Part shown: positions 34,098 to 42,667 of the stretch, piece after piece
How the letters are laid out: each line of letters opens with the position of its first letter
Numbering within the stretch: the stretch's first letter is position 1
Assembly: GCA_964562405.1 (NCBI GenBank)
Contig: CAZLTC010000002.1
Span: forward strand, 1-64,000
Reading direction: 5' to 3'
Origin: WJLY01 sp964562405
GTDB lineage: Bacteria > Joyebacterota > Joyebacteria > Joyebacterales > Joyebacteraceae
DNA length: 64,000 bases
Made by a program: the position numbers and the translations under genes
The notes under the pieces: model-generated
Told to the model about the DNA's origin: nothing
Database searches by the model: none
The model's input: the letters and a program-made list of their open reading frames with translations, nothing else

Positions 34098-35491
34098 TCC
34101 TCCTTCGCAATATCTACCATCTGGCGACGATGAACGATGCCGGGGACAGGTTCTCCGGCGTCGACGTTCTGCTCGACGGCGGACGCATCGCGGAGGTCGG
34201 TCGCGCGCTCGACGCCCCGGCCGGCGCCCGCGTCATAGACTGCTCGTCGATGGTCGCCATCCCGGGGCTCGTGAACCTGCACCACCACTTCTACCAGACG
34301 CTCCAGCGGAACGTCCCGCCGGCCCAGAACCGCAAGCTCTTTGACTGGCTCGTCACTCTCTACGACATATGGGCCGGCCTCACGCTCGACGCCCTCCGCG
34401 CGAGCACACGGCTGGCGTGCGCGGAGCTGCTCCTGACCGGCTGCACGATGTCGAGCGACCACATGTACGTTTTCCCGCAGGGAGTCCAGGGCGACCTCAT
34501 CGGTGAGCAGGTCAAGGTCGCCCGGGAGATGGGCATCCGGTTCCATCCTACCCGCGGGAGCATGTCGCGGGGCCGCGACCAGGGTGGGTTGCCGCCGGAC
34601 TCCGTCGTCCAGAGCGAGGATGAGATCCTGGCCGACTCCGAGCGCGTAATCGACGAGCATCACGACCCGGAGCCCTTCTCGATGACGCGGATCGCGCTCG
34701 CGCCGTGCTCGCCGTTCTCGGTGACCGACGGGCTCATGGAACGGACGGCCGAGCTGGCGCGCCGCAAATGCGTGCTTCTTCACACGCACGTCGCCGAGAC
34801 AGAGGATGAGACCAGGTTCTGCCTCGAGACTCACGGCGTGAGGCCGCTCGGTCTCATGGAGCGCGTGGGGTGGGTCGGCCGCGACGTCTGGTTCGCCCAC
34901 GGAGTGCACTTCAACGACGAGGAGATCGATCTGCTGTCGGAGACCGGCACCGCCATCGCGCACTGCCCGACCTCCAACATGCGGCTCTCGTCCGGCGTAG
35001 CCCCCGTGCCGCGCTTCCTAGAGAGGGGAGTGCGCGTGGGCCTGGCCGTCGACGGGAGCGCCAGCAACGACACGTCTGACATGCTGGGCGAGATGCGCAA
35101 CTGCCTCCTCGTTCACCTGCTTGCTCACGGCCCAGAGTCGATCACCGCTGAGGACATCGTGAGGATGGCCACGCGCGGAGGCGCCGACATCCTGGGCCGC
35201 GACGAGATCGGATCGATCGAGGCCGGGAAGGCAGCCGACATCGTGCTCATCGACATGAACCGCCTGGGCTACGCCGGCGCCCAGTCCGATCCCGTTGCCG
35301 CGCTCCTCTACGCCGGCTTCGACCACCGCGTCGACTACACCATAGTCAACGGCGAGGTAGTGGTCGACGGAGGCCGCCTCGTGAACGGCGATGAGCGCGA
35401 GATCGCCCGCGAGGCCGCCGACATCTCCTTCCGCATGCTTGAGGCCGCTGGCGTCGAGACGCCGTGGCCGATGAAGCCGCCACGCAGCTGA
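34094..35491 (+). CDS. 8-oxoguanine deaminase-type amidohydrolase
   Basis: 465 residues of the TrzA/AtzB/SsnA amidohydrolase group. Metal and catalytic features are HHHFYQTLQRNVPPAQN (HxH), LLHTHVAETEDE, VWFAHGVHF and VDGSASNDTSDM. The stretch GLVNLHHHFYQ...FDWLVTLYDIWAGLT (residues about 58-96) and TRGSMSRGRDQGGLPPDSVV closely match what I remember of bacterial 8-oxoguanine deaminases, which convert 8-oxoguanine to urate and ammonia. The start overlaps the stop of the hydroxylase gene by four bases (ATGA), so the two are translationally coupled and probably act in one purine pathway. A hydroxydechloroatrazine-type or guanine-type deaminase remains possible. Confidence 0.85.
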   Translation: MILLRNIYHLATMNDAGDRFSGVDVLLDGGRIAEVGRALDAPAGARVIDCSSMVAIPGLVNLHHHFYQTLQRNVPPAQNRKLFDWLVTLYDIWAGLTLDALRASTRLACAELLLTGCTMSSDHMYVFPQGVQGDLIGEQVKVAREMGIRFHPTRGSMSRGRDQGGLPPDSVVQSEDEILADSERVIDEHHDPEPFSMTRIALAPCSPFSVTDGLMERTAELARRKCVLLHTHVAETEDETRFCLETHGVRPLGLMERVGWVGRDVWFAHGVHFNDEEIDLLSETGTAIAHCPTSNMRLSSGVAPVPRFLERGVRVGLAVDGSASNDTSDMLGEMRNCLLVHLLAHGPESITAEDIVRMATRGGADILGRDEIGSIEAGKAADIVLIDMNRLGYAGAQSDPVAALLYAGFDHRVDYTIVNGEVVVDGGRLVNGDEREIAREAADISFRMLEAAGVETPWPMKPPRS

Positions 35492-35819
35492 GCTTACTCC
35501 GCCCCGCAGTCTTGTGACCGTCCCGGCGCCGCGGCACCGCCGCGCGACGGCCGAGACGTCCACGGCGTTCACACCCGTCGAATCGACCAGCTCTGAGGGA
35601 TCCCGGGATGGCCCGTTTCTTGGGGTCAATTGCGGTGCGTTATGACTGGGTCCGCATCCTGCATCGCAGGAGCGTCAAGGCGGACAGGCGATGGGCTGCG
35701 TGTGGATCACTGAGGTCCGCCTGCCGCAGGCTAGCGTGACGGCGGCCCCCACGCTCAGAGAACGATTGCTGGAGTGGACGGTCAGCCCGTTCGACGGGTG
35801 GTGACGAGGGGAGGATGGG
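35492..35819. other. intergenic region, no gene recognised
   Basis: About 330 bases. I see no promoter of good quality, RNA gene or conserved frame. The only structure is a small GC-rich inverted repeat near 35523-35548. Confidence 0.5.
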
Positions 35820-36602
35820 ATGGCTCGGACGGTATCGGCATTGGTGATGGCGGCGGCGTTCGTTCTGTGCGCGGCATCGGCCTCGGCGCTCGACGTCTGG
35901 AACCGCGTCATGTTCTACGAGATCTACTACTACGTCCCCGGATTCGACATCCACAACGAGTACATCGAACTAATCAACGCAGGCGGAACCGTGGCGTTCC
36001 TGGACGGCGCCGTCATAACCGACGAGGGCGACGAGGGAATGCCGGAAGGTGTGTACAAGTTCCCCGGCGTTCATGGTGGGCACACCTTGCCCATTCAACC
36101 CGGGCAGATCCTGCTCATAGCCGTCGATGCCGTGCCGGGCGAGATCGAGCCGGACCTGTCTCATGCCGACTGGGAGTTCAAGCATCCCGCCGACGACAAC
36201 GACAATCCCGACGTGCCTAACATCACGCTCGTGAGCGGCTCGAACTGCGACCTGGCGCTCGCCAACTCGGGCGACGGGCTCGTACTGGCGACCGGGGTCG
36301 ACTCGACCGCCGCCATCGATTGCTCGACCGTAGTCGACGGCGTCAACTGGGGCGGCGTCGCTGATCCCGTTCCCATCGGATGGACCGTCTGCTCAGACCC
36401 GGAGTACGCCGAGCTGGTGCCCCAGGGGAACTCGCTCGCCCGTTGTCCGGGCGGAGTCGACCACAACAACACGAGCGCGAGCGACTGGTTCATGATGATA
36501 CCGACCCCCGGCGAGACGAACCTGCCGTCCTTCCCGAGCGACTGCTCCAATCCGGTGAGACAGGAGAGCTGGGGCGTCATCAAGGCGCTCTACCGCCGTT
36601 GA
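35820..36602 (+). CDS. secreted lamin-tail-domain-like protein with C-terminal SWxxIKALY tail
   Basis: 260 residues with a signal peptide (ALVMAAAFVLCAASASA). The mature N-terminus, MFYEIYYYVPGFDIHNEYIELIN (about residues 30-52), then LQ-like PIQPGQILLIAVD and LALANSGDGLVLAT, matches the pattern of lamin-tail (LTD) domains: 'EI.Y.p...d.EyIEL.N', 'l.pG..l.i', 'gl.N.gd.v.L'. LTD domains of exported bacterial proteins often bind or accompany nucleases and surface polymers; no catalytic domain is attached here. The C-terminus PVRQESWGVIKALYRR carries the same short tail as two propeller-like proteins of the window. The ATG follows GAGGGGAGG. Confidence 0.78.
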   Translation: MARTVSALVMAAAFVLCAASASALDVWNRVMFYEIYYYVPGFDIHNEYIELINAGGTVAFLDGAVITDEGDEGMPEGVYKFPGVHGGHTLPIQPGQILLIAVDAVPGEIEPDLSHADWEFKHPADDNDNPDVPNITLVSGSNCDLALANSGDGLVLATGVDSTAAIDCSTVVDGVNWGGVADPVPIGWTVCSDPEYAELVPQGNSLARCPGGVDHNNTSASDWFMMIPTPGETNLPSFPSDCSNPVRQESWGVIKALYRR

Positions 36603-36684
36603 CCGGTGCCGTGCGAGCGGGTAGAATCTACGTGCTCACCGACGTAGGTCTTCACGCATGCACACAGGCTCCGGAGGCAGCGGA

Positions 36685-37932
36685 ATGGCATACTCGAAGG
36701 ATACCCGCGCCGCCTTTGCGCGCGAGATACAGGAGATCAAGCAGAGCGGCCTCTTCAAAGAGAAGAGGTTCATCTGGTCGCCTCAGGCGGCAGAGATCGA
36801 GGTCGAGTATCCGGAGGGAGCGCAGCGCGAGCGGGTGCTCAACTTCTGCGCGAACAACTATCTCGGTTTCTCGAGCCACCCGGAGGTCATCAAGGCGGCT
36901 CACGAGGGCCTGGACGCGCGCGGCTTCGGCATGAGCTCCGTGCGCTTCATATGTGGCACGCAGGACATACACAGGGAACTTCAGGACCGCGTGACCGCGT
37001 TCCTCGGCACTGAGGACACTCTGCTCTTCCCGTCGTGCATGGACGCGAACGCGGGCGTCTTCGAGGCGATACTCGGCAAGAGCGACGTCATCATCTCGGA
37101 TCGGCTCATCCATGCGTCTCTCATAGACGGCATCCGCCTGTGCAAGGCCGAGCGCGAGATCTTCGAGCACATGGACATGGGCGACCTCAGGAAGAAGCTC
37201 GAGGCCCACAAGGACAAGCCGCGTAAGCTTATCGTCACGGACGGCGTCTTCTCGATGGACGGTGACCTGTGTCCGCTGGACGAGATGTGCGACGTCGCCG
37301 ACGAGTACGGGGCGATGGTGCTGGTCGACGACTCGCACGCCACGGGCTTCATCGGCCCGAAGGGGAGAGGCACCCACGAGCACTTCGGTATCATGGACCG
37401 CGTCGACATCATCACGACGACGTTCGGCAAGGCGCTCGGAGGCGCGTCCGGCGGCTGCGTGTCGGGACGCAAGGAACTCGTCGAGCTTTGCCGGCAGCGG
37501 GCTCGGCCGTATCTCTTCAGCAACTCGCTGTCGCCGGCCATCGTGAGCGCCACCATCCGCGTCATCGAGCTTCTGACCGAGTCGACGGAGCGTCGCGACA
37601 AGCTGGCGGAGAACACGAAGTACTTCCGCGAGAAGATAACGGCGGCCGGCCTGAACGTGCGCCCAGGCCAGACGCCCATCGTGCCGGTGATGCTCTACAA
37701 CGCCAAGCTTGCCAACGACATGGCACGCGACATGTACGCGGAGGGCATCTACGTCATCGGTTTCTTCTTCCCCGTGGTGCCGAAGGGACAGGCGCGCATA
37801 CGCGTTCAGCTCTCGGCCGGCCACGAGAGAGAGCACATCGACAGGTGCGTCGAGGCCTTCAGGAAGGTCGGGCAGAAGTACGGCATCCTCGGGCTCGATG
37901 AGAAGGGGATCGTGGCGAAACACGGACTCTAG
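36685..37932 (+). CDS. kbl: glycine C-acetyltransferase (2-amino-3-ketobutyrate CoA ligase)
   Basis: 415 residues, an alpha-oxoamine synthase using PLP. It cleaves 2-amino-3-ketobutyrate with CoA to glycine and acetyl-CoA, the second step of threonine degradation. Visible are NFCANNYLGFSSHPEV, GMSSVRFICGTQDIHRELE-like, LVDDSHATGFIGPKGRG, and the PLP lysine in TTTFGKALGGASGGCV. The C-terminal PVVPKGQARIRVQLSAGH is characteristic of Kbl. The ATG after GGAGG is preferred to an upstream in-frame start. The convergent gene beyond the terminator encodes threonine 3-dehydrogenase, the preceding step, which supports the assignment. Confidence 0.93.
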   Translation: MAYSKDTRAAFAREIQEIKQSGLFKEKRFIWSPQAAEIEVEYPEGAQRERVLNFCANNYLGFSSHPEVIKAAHEGLDARGFGMSSVRFICGTQDIHRELQDRVTAFLGTEDTLLFPSCMDANAGVFEAILGKSDVIISDRLIHASLIDGIRLCKAEREIFEHMDMGDLRKKLEAHKDKPRKLIVTDGVFSMDGDLCPLDEMCDVADEYGAMVLVDDSHATGFIGPKGRGTHEHFGIMDRVDIITTTFGKALGGASGGCVSGRKELVELCRQRARPYLFSNSLSPAIVSATIRVIELLTESTERRDKLAENTKYFREKITAAGLNVRPGQTPIVPVMLYNAKLANDMARDMYAEGIYVIGFFFPVVPKGQARIRVQLSAGHEREHIDRCVEAFRKVGQKYGILGLDEKGIVAKHGL

Positions 37933-37976
37933 CCACCGTCCCACGCTGCTTGGGACATCGAGGACGCTCCAACGAG

Positions 37977-38004
37977 AAACGGGGGCCCTTCAGGGCCCCC
38001 GTTT
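37977..38004. terminator. bidirectional terminator between kbl and tdh
   Basis: AAACGGGGGCCC and GGGCCCCCGTTT form a perfect 12-pair stem around TTCA, with A-run before and T-run after, so it can act on both strands. Confidence 0.85.
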
Positions 38005-38028
38005 CGTCTGACCGGCCATCAGCGGGAC

Positions 38029-38991
38029 CTACCTGTACAGCACGCCCGCCTCGTGCCTGGCCCTGAGCCTACGCAGCATGTCCTCCGTCATCGAGTCGAT
38101 GTCGAAGTCGGGCTCCCAACCCCACTCGGCACGCGCAGCGCTGTCGTCGATCGACGACGGCCACGACTCGGCGATCTTCTGCCGGTAGTCGGGCTCGTAC
38201 GTTGCCTCGAATGCGGGTATCCGCTTCCGGATCGCCGCGGCCAGCTCGCCCGGCGTGAAGCTCATGGCGGCGACGTTGAAGTCGCCGTGATGCTTGAGTC
38301 CGGACGCGTCGGCCTCCATTAGTTCGATGGTGGCCTTGATACAATCGGGCATGTACATCATCGGGAGCCTGGCGTCCTCGCTGAGGAAGCACGTGTACGA
38401 GCCCTTCTCCACGGCCTTGTAGAAGATCTCCACCGCATAGTCGGTCGTGCCCCCGCCGGGCAGAGTCTCCGCCGAGACGATACCGGGGTAGCGCAGACCC
38501 CTGGCGTCCACGCCGAACCGGCGCACGTAGTAGTCGCACAGAAGCTCGCCCGTGACCTTGGTGACGCCGTACATCGTCGCGGGCTTCAAGACCGTCTCCT
38601 GCGGCGTGTTCTCCTTGGGACATCCCTCTCCGAACACTGCGATGGAACTCGGGCAGAGGACCTGCGCGAGTTCAAGCTCGCGCGCAACCTCGAGCGCGCT
38701 CATGAGTCCCCTCACGTTGACGTCCCACGCCAGCGCGGGCTCGCGCTCTCCCTTGGCGGAGAGGATCGCCGCCATGTGGAGTATTGTATCGACCCCATGA
38801 CGCCTCGCGATGTCCGCGAGCTTCCCGGCGTCGCGCACGTCCACCTGCTCGAACGGCCCCCGGCACTCGCCCTCTCCGGGCGTCTTGAGGTCGGTCGCGA
38901 CGACGTTGTCGTCGCCGTAGCGCCGCCTCAGCTCTACCACCAGCTCGGTTCCGATCTGGCCGCATGAGCCGGTGACCAGTATGCGTCTCAT
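38029..38991 (-). CDS. tdh: L-threonine 3-dehydrogenase, short-chain (epimerase-like) type
   Basis: 320 residues. The NAD-binding motif is RILVTGSCGQIGTEL, the catalytic Tyr-x3-Lys is in ATMYGVTKVTGELLCDYY, and the family-specific RYPGIVSAETLPGGGTTDYAVEIFY is present. This SDR-type threonine dehydrogenase oxidises threonine to 2-amino-3-ketobutyrate, the substrate of Kbl encoded on the opposite side of the terminator. Start chosen at MRRILVTG with GAGG five bases before; a GTG five codons upstream is less likely. Confidence 0.9.
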   Translation of the reverse strand: MRRILVTGSCGQIGTELVVELRRRYGDDNVVATDLKTPGEGECRGPFEQVDVRDAGKLADIARRHGVDTILHMAAILSAKGEREPALAWDVNVRGLMSALEVARELELAQVLCPSSIAVFGEGCPKENTPQETVLKPATMYGVTKVTGELLCDYYVRRFGVDARGLRYPGIVSAETLPGGGTTDYAVEIFYKAVEKGSYTCFLSEDARLPMMYMPDCIKATIELMEADASGLKHHGDFNVAAMSFTPGELAAAIRKRIPAFEATYEPDYRQKIAESWPSSIDDSAARAEWGWEPDFDIDSMTEDMLRRLRARHEAGVLYR

Positions 38992-39077
38992 CTTGCCTCG
39001 AGGCACTTCCAGACCCCCACTTGTGGTTAGTCAGACCCTCCGAAGCGCCCCTGTAGACTAGCAGATTCGGGCGCGTG

Positions 39078-39124
39078 GGGCGACGGCTATCCGCTTCGGG
39101 CACACGGGGCGACGGCTATCCGCC
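39078..39124. repeat. two 18-bp direct repeats GGGGCGACGGCTATCCGC, period 29
   Basis: The two identical copies are at 39078-39095 and 39107-39124, between the divergent tdh and a small conserved gene. The 11-base spacers are similar in composition. They may be binding sites or a replication-slippage product. Confidence 0.6.
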
Positions 39125-39226
39125 GGGTCGGTTGGCCGGACAATGCCGTTTCCCGAGAGACCGTCAGTGGTCTATAATCGCGCGTCGTGAGGTGAGGCTT
39201 CCGGACGGCATGAGACGGGAGAGACC

Positions 39227-39553
39227 ATGCACCAGAGGAAGTGGGAGAACCTCCTCGACCAGATAGAGCGGATGTTCGGCTTCGTCGAGCATACGAGGGA
39301 GGAGTTTCCGGAGCGGCATCTGACCGTCGAGACGGCCGTCTTCGACGGGGCCACGGGGCGGATGAAGCTCGAACGCGCCGTGAAGCCGCTCGTCCTGGAC
39401 AAGAAGATGACATACTCCAAGCGCATCGGCGGCGAGGTCGACGTTGAGTATGTTCTCTCCGAGGACGAGTTCGTCGACACCGTGAAGTTCTTCCGCTGGG
39501 ACAAGCTCGCACGTCAGTGGAAGCAGATGGACATCTCCGAGCTGGGGCGCTAG
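39227..39553 (+). CDS. small protein of unknown function
   Basis: 108 residues with no signal peptide or membrane helix. It is charged and begins with an amphipathic helix (WENLLDQIERMFGFVEHTREEF), followed by what look like beta strands (HLTVETAVFDGATGRMKLERAVKPLVLDKK) and another alternating stretch ending WKQMDISELGR. A TATAAT at 39173-39178 and GGGAGAG seven bases before the ATG support expression. I do not recognise the family. It stands between tdh and the HD-GYP regulator, without obvious link to either. Confidence 0.6.
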   Translation: MHQRKWENLLDQIERMFGFVEHTREEFPERHLTVETAVFDGATGRMKLERAVKPLVLDKKMTYSKRIGGEVDVEYVLSEDEFVDTVKFFRWDKLARQWKQMDISELGR

Positions 39554-39729
39554 TACGGTGCCCTTGAGCACGAGACCGCGCAGACAGGCATCGGCATCCC
39601 CCCGGCGGCCGCGGCCCGCTCCGCAACATCCCCGCCTGCTGCGGTTCAATCCGGAACACTCTCGCAGGCATTTCCGCACCGCGATCTGTGGCCTCCCACG
39701 AAGCCGGCCATCGCTCAACTCACATCGGC

Positions 39730-39745
39730 TGGTATGGAACTTGCT
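39730..39745 (+). promoter_or_regulatory. candidate sigma-54 promoter of the HD-GYP gene
   Basis: TGGTATGGAACTTGCT matches the -24/-12 consensus TGGCACGnnnnTTGCw at all but two positions, with GG and GC correctly spaced. It would start transcription about 75 bases before the ATG at 39830. Confidence 0.5.
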
Positions 39746-39829
39746 CGTTCATCGCGCGTCGGCTGGGCGCACGGTCCGGACGCCGCACGGCGCCCTGGAC
39801 CCCGTGGCCCGGCCTCTCCAGGGGGGGAG

Positions 39830-40969
39830 ATGGAGGAGGCCAAGGGCAAGATCCTTGTCGTAGACGACGAGTCCTACGTGCGGGACATCATCAGCAGGAA
39901 GCTGGGCGCCGAGGGCTACGCCTGCGAACAGGCCGAGAACGCTGAGAAGGCGCTCTCGATGATCAGCCAGGGCGAGTACGAGTGCGTCCTTTCGGACATC
40001 AACATGCCCGGGATGGACGGCATCGAGCTCCTGCGCAACATCCGCGTGGCCGACCGCGACGTCGCGGTCATCATGGTCACCGGCGCTCCCGACCTTGACG
40101 GCGCCCTTGAGGCTATGCGCCTCGGGGCGCACGATCATCTGTCGAAACCCTTGAATCTCGACCACCTCTCACTTACTGTCGACCGTGCCATCGAGAAGAA
40201 GCGGCTGGTTGAGGAGAACCGCGAGTACCAGCGCGACCTCGAGTCCAAGGTCGAGGAGCGGACGAAGCAGCTATACGACGCCAACGAGGAGCTGCGGAAG
40301 CTCTTCATGGGGAGCATAAAGGCCCTTGCGCAGGCCCTCGAGGCCAAGGACGAGTATACGCAGGGCCACTCGGAGCGGGTCTCCGAGATCGCGGTCGGCA
40401 TCAGCAAGTACCTCTCGCTGAACGAGGTCGAGATACAGGACATCTGGCTCGCCGGGCTCCTGCACGACATCGGGAAGATAGGCGTCCGCGAGAGCGTGCT
40501 CAACAAGCCTGGCAAGCTGAATGCAGATGAGTGGGCGTCGATACAGCGTCACCCGGTCGTCGCCGAGCGCATCCTCTGTCCGATCGAGGAGCTCTCCGCA
40601 GTCATCAGCATGGTCCGCAATCATCATGAGCGGTTCGACGGGAGCGGCTATCCCGATGGCCTTCGGGGAGGGAACATACCCCTGGGCGCTCGCATACTGT
40701 CTGTTGCCGACGCATACGACGCCCTCACGTCGAGGCGCCCCTACCGCAAGGCCCTCTCCGTGAAGGAGGCGCTCAGGGTGCTCGAGGACGCGAGCGGCAC
40801 TCAGTTCGACCCAGTGATCGTGAGGGCCTTCGTCAGCTCTACCGATCTCCACAAACTGGCCTCGGAAACGCGCCGCCCGGTGGGCGGCCCCGTTTCCTTG
40901 CAGGATGCGAAGGGGGGCCGCGCGGCTCTTGCAGGGCCTTTCCCGATTCGCCCGTCTGACGAGGCGTAA
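39830..40969 (+). CDS. response regulator with HD-GYP phosphodiesterase domain
   Basis: 379 residues. Residues 5-120 are a receiver domain with the acidic pair (LVVDDES), the phosphorylatable Asp56 in SDINMPGMDG and Lys in HLSKPL. A coiled coil (residues 130-175) leads to an HD-GYP domain: GHSERVSEIAVGI, LLHDIGKIGV, NHHERFDGSGYPDGL. HD-GYP enzymes hydrolyse cyclic di-GMP, so this protein should lower c-di-GMP when phosphorylated. It stands directly upstream of the type IV pilus operon and shares its predicted sigma-54 control, which fits a role in switching motility. No sensor kinase is adjacent. The upstream in-frame start at 39734 is unsupported. Confidence 0.9.
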   Translation: MEEAKGKILVVDDESYVRDIISRKLGAEGYACEQAENAEKALSMISQGEYECVLSDINMPGMDGIELLRNIRVADRDVAVIMVTGAPDLDGALEAMRLGAHDHLSKPLNLDHLSLTVDRAIEKKRLVEENREYQRDLESKVEERTKQLYDANEELRKLFMGSIKALAQALEAKDEYTQGHSERVSEIAVGISKYLSLNEVEIQDIWLAGLLHDIGKIGVRESVLNKPGKLNADEWASIQRHPVVAERILCPIEELSAVISMVRNHHERFDGSGYPDGLRGGNIPLGARILSVADAYDALTSRRPYRKALSVKEALRVLEDASGTQFDPVIVRAFVSSTDLHKLASETRRPVGGPVSLQDAKGGRAALAGPFPIRPSDEA

Positions 40970-41018
40970 CGCACACACTACAAACGACTTAACACCCATC
41001 TTCGCACGCCTATCACAC

Positions 41019-41034
41019 TGGCATGAGGCTTGCT
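41019..41034 (+). promoter_or_regulatory. sigma-54 promoter of the type IV pilus operon
   Basis: TGGCATGAGGCTTGCT agrees with TGGCACGnnnnTTGCw at all fixed positions except one (C to T). The expected start site is about 41045, some 50 bases before the pilB start. A weaker sigma-70-like pair TTAACA-16-TATCAC overlaps at 40989-41016. Confidence 0.7.
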
Positions 41035-41095
41035 GTTATAGCAGTAGAAGATGCACATGGCGTTGCGAACGCGCGCAGAGACAAGGACTTAGAGC

Positions 41096-42637
41096 TTGAG
41101 TCAGATCAGACAGGACACCGGCGCTCTGCTCGATCTCCAGAACTGCGAGATCGATCCGCACGTGGTGCGGCTCGTGCCGCCCGAGATGGCGCGTCGCTTC
41201 TGCGTCGCGGCCGTCGGGCGCGACGGGGACACGCTGCTCCTGGCGATGGAAGACCCGCTTGACGTCATCGCATGCGACACCGTGGCCGCGAACACGGGCT
41301 ACGAGGTGAAGCCGGCGGGCGCCACTCGGGACCAGATCCTCGGGGTCATCGACGCGCACTACGGCGAGTCGCTCGACATCGAGAAGAGCATACAGAACAT
41401 CGTCGGCGTAGAGGTCGAGAGCTCGCGCGAATCGGACGGCGAGGGCGAGCAGCTCTCCATCGAGCCCAACGACGCTCCGGTCATCCGCCTTGTCAATCTC
41501 ATCCTTCTTCAGGCGATCGAGGAAGGCGCCAGCGACATCCATATCGAGCCGGCAGAGAAGGGGCTGGCGGTGCGTCTCCGCGTCGACGGCGTTCTTCGCG
41601 AGATCCTGCCGCCCCCCAAGAGAATGCAGTGGGCCATCACCTCCAGGATCAAGATTCTGTCAAGACTGAACATCTCCGAGAGGCGGCTCCCGCAGGACGG
41701 CAGCTGCCGCGTGCGCGTCATGCACAAGGTGGTGGACATCCGTGTGTCGATCATACCGACCATCTACGGCGAGAAGGTCGTGATGCGTCTCCTGGACAAG
41801 GCCAACCTGAAGACGAATCTGGAGGATCTGGGATTCGACGAACGCTCCCTGGGCATCATCAACAACGCCATCCAACAGCCACACGGGATGGTTCTGCTGA
41901 CCGGCCCGACGGGAAGCGGGAAGACGACGACTCTCTACTCGGCGCTCACGAAGATCAACTCGCCTGAGAAGAACATCATGACTGTCGAGGACCCGGTCGA
42001 GTACGAACTGGCCGGCATCAACCAGGTGAGGGCGAGACCGGAGATCGGGCTGGACTTCGCGGCCGCGCTTCGGTCGTTTCTCCGGCAGGACCCGGACGTG
42101 ATCCTGGTCGGCGAGATCCGAGACCTGGAGACGGCGGCGATCGCCATCAAGGCGGCCCAGACCGGGCACCTGGTCTTCAGCACGCTGCACACGAACGACG
42201 CGACCTCGACGGTCGACCGCCTCATGAACATGGGCGTCGAGCCTTATCTGATCTGCTCGTCACTCAACCTCGTGATCGCACAGCGGCTCGTCAGGTGCAT
42301 CTGCCCGAAGTGCAAGGAGCCGTACGAGCCGGACCCGGCTCTGGTCGAGCGCTTCCACGAGATCCTGCCCGATGCGGGCGATGTGACGTTCTATCACGGC
42401 GCCGGTTGCGTCGCGTGTTCCAAGTCCGGATACAAGGGCCGGATGGCCCTTTATGAACTTTTTCCTATGTCACGTGAAGTTAAGGACGCTGTCTTGCAGG
42501 GGGTTGTGGGCTCGGGGATACGTGACCGGGCTCTTGCAGCGGGAATGGTCCCTCTTGTGGCCAACGGTATGCAGAAGGTGCGTGAGGGGCTGACGACGCT
42601 CGACGAGGTGCTGACCGTGACCAGTGGGACGGTCTGA
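41096..42637 (+). CDS. pilB: type IV pilus assembly ATPase PilB
   Basis: 513 residues. An MshEN-type N-terminal domain (LLDLQNCEIDPHVVRLVPPEMARRF) precedes the secretion ATPase core: Walker A GPTGSGKTTTLYSAL, Asp box EDPVEYEL, Walker B LVGEIRDLETA, His box. The tetracysteine zinc site (CICPKCKEPY and CVACSKSGYKGRMALYE) marks extension ATPases of the PilB/GspE group. It powers pilus polymerisation at the inner membrane. The start is a TTG; no ATG lies in a suitable position. It is the first gene of the pil operon. Confidence 0.93.
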   Translation: MSQIRQDTGALLDLQNCEIDPHVVRLVPPEMARRFCVAAVGRDGDTLLLAMEDPLDVIACDTVAANTGYEVKPAGATRDQILGVIDAHYGESLDIEKSIQNIVGVEVESSRESDGEGEQLSIEPNDAPVIRLVNLILLQAIEEGASDIHIEPAEKGLAVRLRVDGVLREILPPPKRMQWAITSRIKILSRLNISERRLPQDGSCRVRVMHKVVDIRVSIIPTIYGEKVVMRLLDKANLKTNLEDLGFDERSLGIINNAIQQPHGMVLLTGPTGSGKTTTLYSALTKINSPEKNIMTVEDPVEYELAGINQVRARPEIGLDFAAALRSFLRQDPDVILVGEIRDLETAAIAIKAAQTGHLVFSTLHTNDATSTVDRLMNMGVEPYLICSSLNLVIAQRLVRCICPKCKEPYEPDPALVERFHEILPDAGDVTFYHGAGCVACSKSGYKGRMALYELFPMSREVKDAVLQGVVGSGIRDRALAAGMVPLVANGMQKVREGLTTLDEVLTVTSGTV

Positions 42638-42667
42638 GCGCGCCGGGCGCCAGATGGAGACTAGACC

